DNA from: Marinobacter nitratireducens
GTDB lineage: Bacteria; Pseudomonadota; Gammaproteobacteria; Pseudomonadales; Oleiphilaceae
NCBI RefSeq assembly: GCF_000708045.1
Contig: NZ_ANIE01000003.1
Location: 905,007 to 969,006 of the forward strand
DNA length: 64,000 bases
Direction of reading: 5' to 3'
A program made the position numbers and the translations under genes. The notes below the pieces were generated by a model. The model saw nothing but the letters and a program-made list of their open reading frames with translations. It was not told the DNA's origin and did not search any database. The stretch's first letter is position 1. Every line of letters starts with the position of its first letter. Positions 54,543 through 63,960 of the stretch are shown here, in pieces.

Positions 54543-54806
54543 ATGTCAGGTCATAGCTACGACGCTGAACAATACTGGAAGGCGAACCTCCGTCTGATAT
54601 TCGGAAGCCTGATTGTCTGGGCTCTGGTGTCTTACGGCTTTGCCATTCTTCTTCGTCCCATGCTTGCAGGTATCGGGGTCGGCGGAACCGATCTTGGCTT
54701 CTGGTTTGCCCAGCAAGGCTCAATTCTTACCTTCATCGTTTTGATCTTCCACTACGCGTGGCGCATGAACAAGATCGACGAAAAATTCGGCGTACACGAG
54801 GAGTAA
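54543..54806 (+). CDS. DUF4212 symporter small subunit
   Basis: A 87-residue membrane protein with two hydrophobic segments (about 17-40 and 51-73), the DUF4212 small partner of sodium:solute symporters, comparable to YjcH beside ActP. The start Y-W-K-A-N-L-R-L and the H-Y-A-W-R-M-N-K-I-D-E-K-F segment are typical. ATG 54543 has AGGAG eight bases upstream; the in-frame GTG 54534 would bury that site. It is followed after six bases by the symporter. Confidence 0.9.
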   Translation: MSGHSYDAEQYWKANLRLIFGSLIVWALVSYGFAILLRPMLAGIGVGGTDLGFWFAQQGSILTFIVLIFHYAWRMNKIDEKFGVHEE

Positions 54807-54812
54807 GAACGA

Positions 54813-56579
54813 ATGAGCCAATTTGCAATCAACCTCATCTTCGTAGGGGGGTCCTTCCTCCTCTACATCGGTATCGCTATCTGGGCGAAAGCCGGTAGCA
54901 CCAAAGACTTCTACGTGGCAGGTGGCGGCGTTCACCCGATCACCAACGGCGCCGCCATCGGCGCGGACTGGATGTCAGCGGCATCCTTCATCTCCATGGC
55001 AGGCCTGATCGCCGCCGGTGGTTATGCAAACTCTACCTTCCTGATGGGCTGGACTGGCGGTTATGTTCTGCTGGCCATGCTGCTGGCTCCGTACCTGCGG
55101 AAGTTCGGCAAGTTCACCGTTCCCGAGTTCATCGGTGACCGTTACTACAGCAGCAATGCGCGCCTGGTGGCTGTAATCTGTCTGATTGTGGCTTCTGTCA
55201 CCTACGTAATCGGTCAGATGGCCGGTGCCGGTGTCGCGTTCTCCCGCTTCCTGGAAGTAGACGCCACTATGGGGCTGATCATCGCCGCAGTTGTCGTATT
55301 CATGTACGCCGTTCTCGGTGGCATGAAGGGCATCACCTATACCCAGGTTGCTCAGTACTGCGTTCTGATCGTTGCATACACCATTCCTGCAGTGTTCATT
55401 TCCCTGCAACTGACAGGCAACCCGATTCCTGGTCTGGGTATGTTCTCGACCCACACTGAGTCCGGTCTTCCCCTGCTGACCAAACTGAACCAGGTCATCA
55501 CCGATCTTGGCTTTAATGAATACACCGCCGACGTTGATAACAAACTCAACATGGTGCTGTTCACCCTGTCTCTGATGATCGGTACTGCGGGTCTGCCGCA
55601 CGTTATCATCCGCTTCTTCACCGTACCCAAAGTTGCTGACGCTCGCTGGTCCGGCGGCTGGGCTCTGGTCTTCATCGCCCTGCTGTACCTGACAGCACCG
55701 GCCGTTGCATCCATGGCTCGCCTGAACCTGATGACCACCATCTACCCGGATGGCACAGCATCGGCACCGATCGAGTACGAAGCGCGTCCGAACTGGGTTA
55801 AAGAGTGGGAAGTCACCGGTCTGATCAAGTTTGAAGACAAGAACGAAGATGGTCGCATCCAGCTCTACAACGACAGCGAAGCATTCAAGGCAGAAGCGGA
55901 TTCACGCGGCTGGGAAGGCAACGAGCTGACCGTAAACCGGGACATCCTGGTACTGGCCAACCCGGAAATCGCCAATCTGCCAGGCTGGGTCATCGGTCTG
56001 ATCGCAGCAGGTGGTCTGGCCGCCGCTCTGTCCACTGCGGCGGGTCTGTTGCTGGCAATTTCTTCGGCGGTGAGTCACGACCTGATCAAAGGGCGCTTCA
56101 ATCCGAATATCTCGGATAAAGGCGAACTGATGGCAGCTCGTATTTCCATGGCCGTAGCCATCGTGGTTGCAACCTACCTCGGTGCGAATCCTCCGGGCTT
56201 CGCGGCACAGGTGGTTGCCCTGGCCTTCGGTATCGCTGCCGCATCCCTGTTCCCGGCCCTGATGATGGGTATCTTCTCCAAGCGGGTGAATAACAAGGGT
56301 GCCATCGCAGGTATGCTCTCCGGTCTGACCTTCACCCTGGTGTACATCTTCGTGTATAAGGGCTGGCTGTTCATCCCGGGCACCAACAACCTGGCAGACA
56401 CCCCGGAAAACTGGGTATTGGGGATCTCCCCGCTGTCCATCGGTGCCATTGGTGCAATCGTCAACTTTGCGGTAGCCTTCGTTGTATCCAACGCAACTGA
56501 AGAGCCGCCCGTTGAGATTCAGGAGCTGGTTGAAAGCGTCCGTTACCCACGCGGTGCCGGTCAGGCTTCAGACCACTAA
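54813..56579 (+). CDS. Sodium:solute symporter (acetate/carboxylate type)
   Basis: A 588-residue SSS-family transporter with about 13 membrane segments, of the type paired with DUF4212 (VC_2705-like). Substrate is probably acetate or another short organic acid, from the partner and the neighbouring CrbS-like kinase; this is inference. A roughly 75-residue extramembrane insert (about 315-385) separates two helices and holds an EF-hand-like loop, D342-K-N344-E-D346-G347-R-I349, a possible calcium site. The gene is followed by a good terminator at 56628. No signal peptide is needed. Confidence 0.88.
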   Translation: MSQFAINLIFVGGSFLLYIGIAIWAKAGSTKDFYVAGGGVHPITNGAAIGADWMSAASFISMAGLIAAGGYANSTFLMGWTGGYVLLAMLLAPYLRKFGKFTVPEFIGDRYYSSNARLVAVICLIVASVTYVIGQMAGAGVAFSRFLEVDATMGLIIAAVVVFMYAVLGGMKGITYTQVAQYCVLIVAYTIPAVFISLQLTGNPIPGLGMFSTHTESGLPLLTKLNQVITDLGFNEYTADVDNKLNMVLFTLSLMIGTAGLPHVIIRFFTVPKVADARWSGGWALVFIALLYLTAPAVASMARLNLMTTIYPDGTASAPIEYEARPNWVKEWEVTGLIKFEDKNEDGRIQLYNDSEAFKAEADSRGWEGNELTVNRDILVLANPEIANLPGWVIGLIAAGGLAAALSTAAGLLLAISSAVSHDLIKGRFNPNISDKGELMAARISMAVAIVVATYLGANPPGFAAQVVALAFGIAAASLFPALMMGIFSKRVNNKGAIAGMLSGLTFTLVYIFVYKGWLFIPGTNNLADTPENWVLGISPLSIGAIGAIVNFAVAFVVSNATEEPPVEIQELVESVRYPRGAGQASDH

Positions 56580-56627
56580 GCAATACATCAGCCTGAGTCA
56601 GTCATTGAATTGACAGGTTGATAACGG

Positions 56628-56662
56628 ACGGGCTTCCTCCTTGAGGGAGCCCGTTCTTTTTT
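56628..56662 (+). terminator. Intrinsic terminator after the symporter
   Basis: ACGGGCTTCC (56628-56637) pairs with GGGAGCCCGT (56645-56654) across seven bases, followed by TTCTTTTTT. It ends the DUF4212-symporter transcript only 15 bases before the next gene's ATG, whose ribosome site follows the T-run directly. Confidence 0.88.
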
Positions 56663-56676
56663 GAGGAATTGATTTT

Positions 56677-57183
56677 ATGTTCTGGACCTTTGTAGCCACT
56701 GTATTCTGCGGCCTGGGCGCGGCCGGTATTGCCCTCGGGATTCGCACCCTGACGAAGAAAAAGGCGCCACGCTGGCTTATCCCGGTCTTTGCCGGAGCCG
56801 GCATGCTGGGTTACCTGATTCACGGGGAGTACACCTGGTACGAACACAAGAAGAGTCTGCTGCCCGACGAGGCGGTCATCGTGGACACCGAAGACGACGG
56901 TATTTACTGGCGTCCATGGACCTTTGCGTTCCCCTATGTCACTGCCTTTTCTACCGTAGACGTGGATAGCATTGGCAGGGATACCGGCAACCCGGATATT
57001 GTCCGCTTCACGCTGTATCGGTTCGAGCAAAAGATGACAGACGCAGTCTCCCATCGGGTTCATCTGATCAACTGTCAGAGCCTGGAACTCGTCCCGCTCG
57101 GATCCGATGGCACACCAAGGGTCGATAATATGAAAGTTCTGGATCAGACTGATCCACTCGTACGGACGGTTTGTTCGAGCTGA
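56677..57183 (+). CDS. Hypothetical two-helix membrane protein
   Basis: A 168-residue protein I do not recognise. Two hydrophobic segments (about 2-22 and 33-48) are joined by a short basic loop (R-T-L-T-K-K-K). The remaining 115 residues form a soluble domain with P-W-T-F-A-F-P-Y-V-T-A-F and one cysteine (N-C-Q) near residue 133. GAGGA lies nine bases before ATG 56677. It sits between the symporter terminator and the CrbS-like kinase, so it may be an accessory to either, but nothing shows this. Confidence 0.75.
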   Translation: MFWTFVATVFCGLGAAGIALGIRTLTKKKAPRWLIPVFAGAGMLGYLIHGEYTWYEHKKSLLPDEAVIVDTEDDGIYWRPWTFAFPYVTAFSTVDVDSIGRDTGNPDIVRFTLYRFEQKMTDAVSHRVHLINCQSLELVPLGSDGTPRVDNMKVLDQTDPLVRTVCSS

Positions 57184-57233
57184 TTCGATATCTCTCCGTC
57201 ACCTGAAGCTGTTTACGACGAAAAGAGCGTTCC

Positions 57234-60200
57234 ATGATAAGCGCCTGGCTGCTGGTACTGATCTCCATCACCTACATCTCCATCCTGTTTGTCATCGCCT
57301 GGGCCGGTGACAAACATCCGGGGCTCTATCGGCAGCGATTGGCCCGCACCCACATCTACGCTCTCTCCCTGGCGGTCTACTTCACTTCGTGGACATTCTA
57401 CGGCGCCGTGGGGCGTGCTACCCAGGAGGGCCTCGGCTTCCTGCCGATCTATCTGGGCCCCCTGCTTGTTTTTGTGTTTGGGGCGCCGCTTCTTCGACGA
57501 ATCATCTACATCAGTAAACGGAACAACAGTACGTCGATCGCCGATTTCATCGCCTCCCGCTACGGCAAATCGCAACTCCTGGCGGCAATGATTGCGACCT
57601 TTGCGCTTATTGGCAGTGTTCCCTACATCGCGCTGCAACTGAAGGCGATCGCCATGGGGTTCAATGTACTGTCCCAGACCGGTAGCGGGTACCAGGAACT
57701 CAGCTCCGCCGCTTGGAATGACTCCGCGTGGTACATCACCCTTGCCCTCGCGGTGTTTACGGTACTGTTCGGAACCCGCCACCTGGAATCCACGGAACAT
57801 CATCGCGGCATGATCCAGGCGGTTGCGTTCGAATCACTGATCAAGCTGGTGGCCTTTGTTGCGGTGGGGCTTTTCGTGGGCTTTGGGCTCTATGGCGGCT
57901 TCGGCGATCTGTTCAGTCGCGTTCAGGAAGCAGATCTGGTTGGGACGTTGACAACCGATGGCTTACAAGCGCCGGCTTTCATTACCCAGACACTGGTGGC
58001 GATGCTGGCCATTATCTGCCTTCCCCGGCAATTCCACGTCATGGTCGTGGAGAATACCGACCACAGGGATTTCGAGTTCGCCCGCTGGGCAATGCCAATC
58101 TACCTGATTGTTGCGAGTGCCTTTGTGCTCCCGATTGCAGCAGCAGGAATGCTGGCACCAGAGGGGGTCAATTCCAACCCGGACATTCTGATTCTCCAAC
58201 TCCCCATCATGGCCGGAAAGGAGTGGCTGGCGATCCTTGCGTTCCTCGGTGGCGGTTCAGCCGCTGCTGCCATGGTCATCGTATGCTCGGTTGCCATTGC
58301 CACCATGGTCAGCAACGAAATCATCATGCCGGCCCTGCTCAAGTTCTTCCGACCGGGAATGAACCGCAGAACCGACCTCAGTTATCTGTTGCTCAGCATC
58401 CGTCGGGTCGCCATCTTTGTTGTATTGCTAACCGCCTATGGCTTCTACCGCATGGCTGGGGAGGACTACAGCCTGACAGCCTTTGGCCTGCTCTCTTTCG
58501 CCGCTGCTGCCCAGTTCGGGCCGGCCCTCGTGGGCGGCATCATCTGGCGCCAGGGTAATTACATGGGCGCAGTCTGGGGTCTGGGGCTTGGCTTCCTGGT
58601 ATGGAGTTACACATTGCTCCTGCCTGCTCTGGCGACAACCGGGTGGCTGTCGAACACCCTGGTGAACGAAGGATTTATGGGCTTCAGCTGGACCCGTCCC
58701 ACCGCCCTGTTCGGTTCCGAACTCGACCAGATCAGCCATGGCATCATCTGGAGCCTTGGCGTCAATACGGTCACTTACATCGTACTGTCCATGCTTACCC
58801 GCCAACGGGTCAGGGAAAAGATTCAGATCGCCTCCTTTTTCCACGACCCCCAGCCCAAGGCAGAGACCGCACAGCACCAGAGCTGGCAGGGCGAAATCCT
58901 GACTTCAGACCTCCAGGCACTGACAGACCGGTTCATGGGGGAAGAACGCTCGGAAACCATTTTCCGAAATTACGAACGCCGCAACGCCATACGCCTGCAC
59001 CCTCATCGCCCCGCGTCTGCGCACTTGATGAAGTATATTGAGCGGCAGCTGGCGTCCGTTATTGGCGCCTCCACCGCCCGGGTCGTGCTCGAATCAACGC
59101 TGACCGGCCGGGACATGCAAATCGAGGATGTGGTCAGCATTGTCGATGAAGCCTCTCAGGCCATGACATTCAGCCGGGAGCTGCTGCAGTCAGCGATTGA
59201 AAACATCAGCCTCGGGGTATCCGTGGTCAACCACCAGCAACAGCTGGTGGTCTGGAACCATCGATACCTGGAACTGTTCACTTACCCCAAGGGGTATGTC
59301 CGGGTCGGCCGGCCGGTGGAAGATCTGATGCGCTATAACCTGACCAATGCCAACCTGTCCGCCCGGCGGATCGATGAGATCATCGCCAACCGTTGCGACA
59401 GCATGCGCGAAGGTCGACCGATGTCCTACGAGCGCCAGCGTCCTGACGGAACCGTTCTGCGCATTGACGGAAGCCCGATTCCAGGCGGCGGCTACGTGAC
59501 GACGTTCCAGGACATCACCGCCATGCGACGGACCGAACAGGCGCTCAAGGAAACCAATATCTATCTTGAGCAGCGGGTGAAGGAGCGCACTCAGGAGCTA
59601 CAGGTCATCAACGAGCAAATGCTCAAAGCGAAGTCCGTTGCCGAACAGGCCAACCAGAGTAAGACCCGCTTTCTGGCCTCCGCCAGTCACGACCTCCTAC
59701 AACCTCTGAATGCGGCTCGACTGTTCACCTCCGCTCTCGCGGGCAAGGCCAACGACGGAGAGATGAAAGACCTGGTCGATCATATCGACAGCTCCCTGGG
59801 GGCGGCCGAAGAGATCATCAGCACCCTGTTGGATATTTCGAAACTCGACGCCGGCGCTCTGGAACCCAACATCGGCGTGTTTCCCGTCAATGATCTGCTC
59901 CGGCATCTCGCCACAGACTTTTCCGCTATTGCCAAGGATCAGGGGCTGGACCTGCATGTAGTTCCCAGCACCGCCTGGGTGCGCTCCGATTCAAAGCTGC
60001 TGCGACGGGTTGTACAGAACTTCCTGTCCAATGCCATCCGGTACACCTCCGACGGCAAAATCCTGTTGGGTTGCCGGCGGTTGAAGGGGTACCTGCGAAT
60101 TGAAGTCTGGGATACGGGCCCCGGTATTCCGGAAGACCAGCTGGCCCATATTTTTGAGGAGTTCCGCCGCTTCCAGCAGGGGCGGGACAAGAAAGGTCTG

Positions 60201-60740
60201 GGGCTTGGTCTCGCAATCGTTGATCGAATCAGCGGCATGCTGAATCATCCAGTCAGTGTTCAATCGATTCAGGGCCGGGGCAGCGTTTTTGGCATCACGG
60301 TACCGATAGCGGCGCCGGATCAGAACCACCAGGCGGCAGCGAAATCCAGCAGTGGTTCTCGCCGGGTGTCCAGTCTTGGCGGGCTGCAGGTTCTCTGCAT
60401 TGATAATGATCCCGCCATTCTCCAAGGCATGGTCGCGCTGCTCGGTAACTGGCAGTGCAACGTCACTGCTGCGGAGAGCCTGGAAGATGCCCGTATCAAA
60501 CTCGGCGGCCGAAAGCCCGAAATCATCCTCGCGGACTACCAGCTAGACGACAACAAAAACGGGCTGGATGCCATGGATGCGCTTCGCAACGATCTTGGCG
60601 AAGATTTGCCCGGCATCCTGATTACTGGATATATGGCCCCGGAAGTCCGGGAAGATGCGATCAATCGTGGCTACCATATACTGTACAAACCAGTGAAGCC
60701 CGCGGCACTGCGGGCAATGGTTAATAAACTTCTAAAGTAG
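57234..60740 (+). CDS. CrbS/MxtR-like hybrid histidine kinase with symporter-like sensor
   Basis: A 1168-residue hybrid kinase. Residues 1-525 are a sodium:solute symporter-like membrane domain of about 13 segments; then a linker, a PAS domain (about 650-765), a coiled coil (about 770-810), the dimerisation domain with phosphoacceptor H819 (SASHDLLQPLNAARL), an ATPase domain (N933 region, G-boxes DTGPGIP and GLGLGLAIV) and a C-terminal receiver with phosphoacceptor D1101. CrbS-type kinases control the acetate switch through the LuxR-type regulator CrbR/ErdR; no such regulator is next to it here. Whether the membrane domain transports a solute is unknown. A weak GAC-rich Shine-Dalgarno precedes ATG 57234. 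Confidence 0.9.
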   Translation: MISAWLLVLISITYISILFVIAWAGDKHPGLYRQRLARTHIYALSLAVYFTSWTFYGAVGRATQEGLGFLPIYLGPLLVFVFGAPLLRRIIYISKRNNSTSIADFIASRYGKSQLLAAMIATFALIGSVPYIALQLKAIAMGFNVLSQTGSGYQELSSAAWNDSAWYITLALAVFTVLFGTRHLESTEHHRGMIQAVAFESLIKLVAFVAVGLFVGFGLYGGFGDLFSRVQEADLVGTLTTDGLQAPAFITQTLVAMLAIICLPRQFHVMVVENTDHRDFEFARWAMPIYLIVASAFVLPIAAAGMLAPEGVNSNPDILILQLPIMAGKEWLAILAFLGGGSAAAAMVIVCSVAIATMVSNEIIMPALLKFFRPGMNRRTDLSYLLLSIRRVAIFVVLLTAYGFYRMAGEDYSLTAFGLLSFAAAAQFGPALVGGIIWRQGNYMGAVWGLGLGFLVWSYTLLLPALATTGWLSNTLVNEGFMGFSWTRPTALFGSELDQISHGIIWSLGVNTVTYIVLSMLTRQRVREKIQIASFFHDPQPKAETAQHQSWQGEILTSDLQALTDRFMGEERSETIFRNYERRNAIRLHPHRPASAHLMKYIERQLASVIGASTARVVLESTLTGRDMQIEDVVSIVDEASQAMTFSRELLQSAIENISLGVSVVNHQQQLVVWNHRYLELFTYPKGYVRVGRPVEDLMRYNLTNANLSARRIDEIIANRCDSMREGRPMSYERQRPDGTVLRIDGSPIPGGGYVTTFQDITAMRRTEQALKETNIYLEQRVKERTQELQVINEQMLKAKSVAEQANQSKTRFLASASHDLLQPLNAARLFTSALAGKANDGEMKDLVDHIDSSLGAAEEIISTLLDISKLDAGALEPNIGVFPVNDLLRHLATDFSAIAKDQGLDLHVVPSTAWVRSDSKLLRRVVQNFLSNAIRYTSDGKILLGCRRLKGYLRIEVWDTGPGIPEDQLAHIFEEFRRFQQGRDKKGLGLGLAIVDRISGMLNHPVSVQSIQGRGSVFGITVPIAAPDQNHQAAAKSSSGSRRVSSLGGLQVLCIDNDPAILQGMVALLGNWQCNVTAAESLEDARIKLGGRKPEIILADYQLDDNKNGLDAMDALRNDLGEDLPGILITGYMAPEVREDAINRGYHILYKPVKPAALRAMVNKLLK

Positions 60741-60747
60741 AAACTGC

Positions 60748-62388
60748 ATGATCTCATCGTCACAGAAAGGCAGCGCAAATCCATTCGGGAAGCTCAGTTA
60801 TCTGATTATTGATGACTTCGAAAGCTTTCGCCTTTCCATGAGACAAATGCTCCGCAGCTGTGGTGCCGACAAGATCGAGCTGGTCGGCCACGCAGCGCCA
60901 GCTATCCAGTACTGTACCTACAACCATGTTGACGTCGTGCTCTGCGACTACAATCTTGGCGAAGGAAAGAACGGGCAGCATGTGCTTGAGGAGCTGAGAC
61001 ACAAGAAATTGCTCAGGCGCTCATCTCTCTTCCTTATGGTCACCGCTGAAACCTCCAAGGAAATGGTAATGGGTGCACGGGAATACCAACCTGACGGTTA
61101 CCTGACAAAACCTATCAACCGTGCGATGTTGGAGAAGCGACTCGGAAGCCTAATTGAGCAACGCAATGCGCTGCTTCCGATCAACCGGGAAATTGATCGT
61201 GAAAACTATCCCGAGGCGATCTCATTGTGTCTGCAAATGCTGCCCAAACAGCCCCGATATAAAACCTGGCTGATGAAAACCCTTGGCGACCTGTATTTTC
61301 AGCTCGGTGACCTTACCCATGCCATTAAAGTCTACGACGACGTATTAGCACAACGGGAACTGTCATGGGCAAGGCTGGGTAAATGCAAAGTCTTGCTTGC
61401 CAACCGCAACTATGACGACGCAGTCCAGGGACTCCAGCAGTTGATCGAAAGCCACCCCGACTACATGGAAGCCTATGACCTGATGGCCGAAGGGCTGAAA
61501 CGCCAGGGGCGCCTACCACAGGCACAGCAGGCACTTCAGAAGGCAATTGAACACTCGCCCAATGCCCTGCTTCGCCAGAAACACCTGGCAGAGCTTGCGG
61601 CGTCTAACCAGGACATGAACACTTCAGCCGATGCCTGGCGGCGGACCGTAGCGCTTGGCACCTACTCGATTCACGACAGCTCAGAGCACTACCTGGCCCT
61701 GAGTCAGACACTGTCGGACCTCAGCGAAGGTAATACCGAAGCGGACGGTGTGGATCAGGCCAACGAGGCACTGAGCATACTGGGCAAAATGGAAAAGCGG
61801 TTTTCCGATGAGGACGGTATTGGTACCCGGAGCCGTATTATTCAATGCCGGGTCCATGCCGGTCAGGGACGACAGCAGGAGGCGGAGAAGATATTAACGG
61901 CCGTCCGGAAAGAGTTTGAAGAGGCCGGGGCATCGTCTGCCGAGGCCGGTCTGGACTATGCGAAGACCCTGTTCCGGCTCAACCATCCAGGGGATGCCAA
62001 AAAGCTTCTCGCCGACCTGGCCCAACGATTTTCCGACAACCCAGATGTTCTCTCAAAGATCGAGGCGCTACTGGACGAACCCGTAGGCTTCCGCCAGAAA
62101 CTCCAGGCCCGTGCTTTCACACGCCAGGGTATAAAGGCATTCGAAGCCGGCGAACTGGATGCAGCAGCCGATGCGTTTACCAAAGCTCTGAGCGTTGTCC
62201 CGGACCACCCCGCTCTGAATCTCAACCTCATCCAGGTTTATCTTAAGCAATCGGAAGCTGAAGCAAACCAGGGAGACCTCGTCGCCAAATGCCGTGCACT
62301 GATCGATCGGCTGGAGACCCTGCCGGAGCAACACCGACAGTATCGGCGCTATACCGCATTGAAAAGGAAGCTGGAGGGAATGACATGA
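60748..62388 (+). CDS. Response regulator with TPR output domain
   Basis: A 546-residue protein with an N-terminal receiver: acidic pair D22-D23, phosphoacceptor D67, T99 and K121, all present. From about residue 140 to the end it is a string of TPR-like helical repeats (for example G-D-L-Y-F-Q-L-G-D-L-T-H-A-I-K-V-Y-D), with no DNA-binding or enzymatic domain. Output is therefore likely protein-protein interaction. It starts seven bases after the hybrid kinase and overlaps the next kinase by four bases, so the set may form one transcript. Confidence 0.88.
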   Translation: MISSSQKGSANPFGKLSYLIIDDFESFRLSMRQMLRSCGADKIELVGHAAPAIQYCTYNHVDVVLCDYNLGEGKNGQHVLEELRHKKLLRRSSLFLMVTAETSKEMVMGAREYQPDGYLTKPINRAMLEKRLGSLIEQRNALLPINREIDRENYPEAISLCLQMLPKQPRYKTWLMKTLGDLYFQLGDLTHAIKVYDDVLAQRELSWARLGKCKVLLANRNYDDAVQGLQQLIESHPDYMEAYDLMAEGLKRQGRLPQAQQALQKAIEHSPNALLRQKHLAELAASNQDMNTSADAWRRTVALGTYSIHDSSEHYLALSQTLSDLSEGNTEADGVDQANEALSILGKMEKRFSDEDGIGTRSRIIQCRVHAGQGRQQEAEKILTAVRKEFEEAGASSAEAGLDYAKTLFRLNHPGDAKKLLADLAQRFSDNPDVLSKIEALLDEPVGFRQKLQARAFTRQGIKAFEAGELDAAADAFTKALSVVPDHPALNLNLIQVYLKQSEAEANQGDLVAKCRALIDRLETLPEQHRQYRRYTALKRKLEGMT

Positions 62389-63101
62389 CGGACTCCGACC
62401 TGCCCGCGCACGAGACGCCTCTGAAAGACCCTGGTATTGATTTTTCCATGGTCCTGGCCTCAGCAGTGCATGACATGAAAAATTCACTGGGCATGCTGCT
62501 GAACAGTCTGGATGAGCTTCGTCACGACAATGAAAACACTCTCGGTGGTTCGAACCAGTTCAACATGCTTCAGTATGAAGCCGAACGCATGCACAACGAT
62601 CTGGTTCAACTGCTGGGCATCTATCGCCTCGGTGAAAACAACCTATCGGCTCACATAGAAGAACACTTTGTTCCGGACTTCCTCTCAGAGCATATGGCCC
62701 GACACACCCCTCTCCTGGAGGGATTGGGAATTGAGTGCACCATAGATGCCGATAACATCAACGGATTTTTCGATGCCGATCTTCTCACTGGCGTACTGAA
62801 CAACACCATCAATAACGCCATTCGATACACCAAGAGTAAAATCCGCCTAACTGCCCGGGAGCAGGATGGCTATCTCGTGATCGGTGTCGAGGACGATGGA
62901 AAGGGCTACCCCGCCAGTATGCAACTCAGTGGCACGCTGACGTTCAAGTCCCTCGATTTCAACAGCGGCAGCACCAGCCTGGGGCTGTTTTTCGCTTCCT
63001 CAGTTGCAAAGCTGCACAGCGAGGGCACTTCCACAGGTTCGATCAAATTGCATAATGGTGGTGAATTCGGTGGTGGCGTGTTCGAGATCTGGTTACCCTG
63101 A
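62385..63101 (+). CDS. Minimal cytosolic histidine kinase
   Basis: A 238-residue kinase with no sensor or membrane domain. H29 in the H-box S-A-V-H-D-M-K-N-S-L-G is the likely phosphoacceptor; the ATPase domain has N144 (N-N-T-I-N-N-A-I-R-Y-T), D-D-G-K-G-Y near 170-175 and a G2-like S-T-S-L-G-L-F-F-A. It must take its signal from partners. ATG 62385 overlaps the upstream stop (ATGA) with GGAGG seven bases upstream; the open frame to 62289 is not needed. It could phosphorylate either neighbouring receiver. Confidence 0.88.
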   Translation: MTDSDLPAHETPLKDPGIDFSMVLASAVHDMKNSLGMLLNSLDELRHDNENTLGGSNQFNMLQYEAERMHNDLVQLLGIYRLGENNLSAHIEEHFVPDFLSEHMARHTPLLEGLGIECTIDADNINGFFDADLLTGVLNNTINNAIRYTKSKIRLTAREQDGYLVIGVEDDGKGYPASMQLSGTLTFKSLDFNSGSTSLGLFFASSVAKLHSEGTSTGSIKLHNGGEFGGGVFEIWLP

Positions 63102-63149
63102 GCAATAACCTTTCAGGAGCGCCGGATTCACACAGGGAGGAAGAATCGT

Positions 63150-63902
63150 ATGGCCCGGGGACATGCACTCATCATTGAGGATTCGTCGACAGCACGAATC
63201 CTACTTTCACGCATGCTTAGCAAAGCCGATGTCACAAGCCAGGGCGTTGCAAGCGCAGAAGAAGCGTTCGACCTGCTCCACAGCCAGATTTTTGACCTCA
63301 TTTTCCTCGACCACCTGTTGCCGGGTATGGACGGCTTCGAAGCCCTAAAGAAGCTCAAGAGCCAGCCAGACACACGGGACATCCCCGTGTTTATGTACAC
63401 CTCCCAGAACGCACAAAAGTATCTCATGGAAGCCAAAGCCCTGGGCGCTGCGGGTGTCATTCATAAACAGGTCGATCGTGAACAGCTGAGTGCCACACTG
63501 GACAGAATCCTTACCGGTATTCCGGAACCCGAAAAGAGCGAATCCTTGAGGGACGCCGTTCAGGGTGCTGAAAAAGGCGCCCGGGAAAGCATCGAACAGG
63601 CCTCACGACGAATTACCGGACGACTGTCAACGGTAGAGGTTGCATACGAAGAACTGGAAGAAGAAGTCAGGGAATTACGACTGACAGTGAAAAAGCTGAG
63701 AAACGAGCAGTTGGAAAGATCTAACCGAGATCGATCCCGGACCAGGGTGTTTGGTGTCGCAATGCTTCTGACTGTAGGGATAGTCGTCTGGCTGGCCTCA
63801 TGGCAAACCAGCCTTCTTGATAACCATATCAACAACGCCAATGAACAGTTCGATCTGCTCCGGGGGATCATCGATGGCCTTGTAGAGTTAGTCGGGAAGT
63901 AA
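63150..63902 (+). CDS. Membrane-anchored response regulator
   Basis: A 250-residue protein with an N-terminal receiver (E10-D11, phosphoacceptor D54, T84, K106), a linker, a charged coiled coil (about 160-190), one C-terminal membrane helix (about 199-219) and a short tail of about 30 residues. No output domain is visible. A receiver fixed to the membrane by a C-terminal helix is uncommon. GGGAGG precedes ATG 63150. Its neighbours are the minimal kinase 48 bases upstream and the 5S rRNA terminator downstream. Confidence 0.87.
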   Translation: MARGHALIIEDSSTARILLSRMLSKADVTSQGVASAEEAFDLLHSQIFDLIFLDHLLPGMDGFEALKKLKSQPDTRDIPVFMYTSQNAQKYLMEAKALGAAGVIHKQVDREQLSATLDRILTGIPEPEKSESLRDAVQGAEKGARESIEQASRRITGRLSTVEVAYEELEEEVRELRLTVKKLRNEQLERSNRDRSRTRVFGVAMLLTVGIVVWLASWQTSLLDNHINNANEQFDLLRGIIDGLVELVGK

Positions 63903-63913
63903 GTTTTTTCAGG

Positions 63914-63949
63914 CAATAAAAAACCCCAGCATCGGGGATGCTGGGGTTT
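63914..63949 (-). terminator. rRNA operon terminator
   Basis: AAACCCCAGCAT and ATGCTGGGGTTT flank a five-base loop (63921-63949). On the minus strand the stem is followed by a run of six T, just past the 5S 3' end, so it mainly ends the rRNA operon. On the plus strand only three T follow, though it may also help end the response-regulator transcript. Confidence 0.88.
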
Positions 63950-63960
63950 AGGTATTAGGC

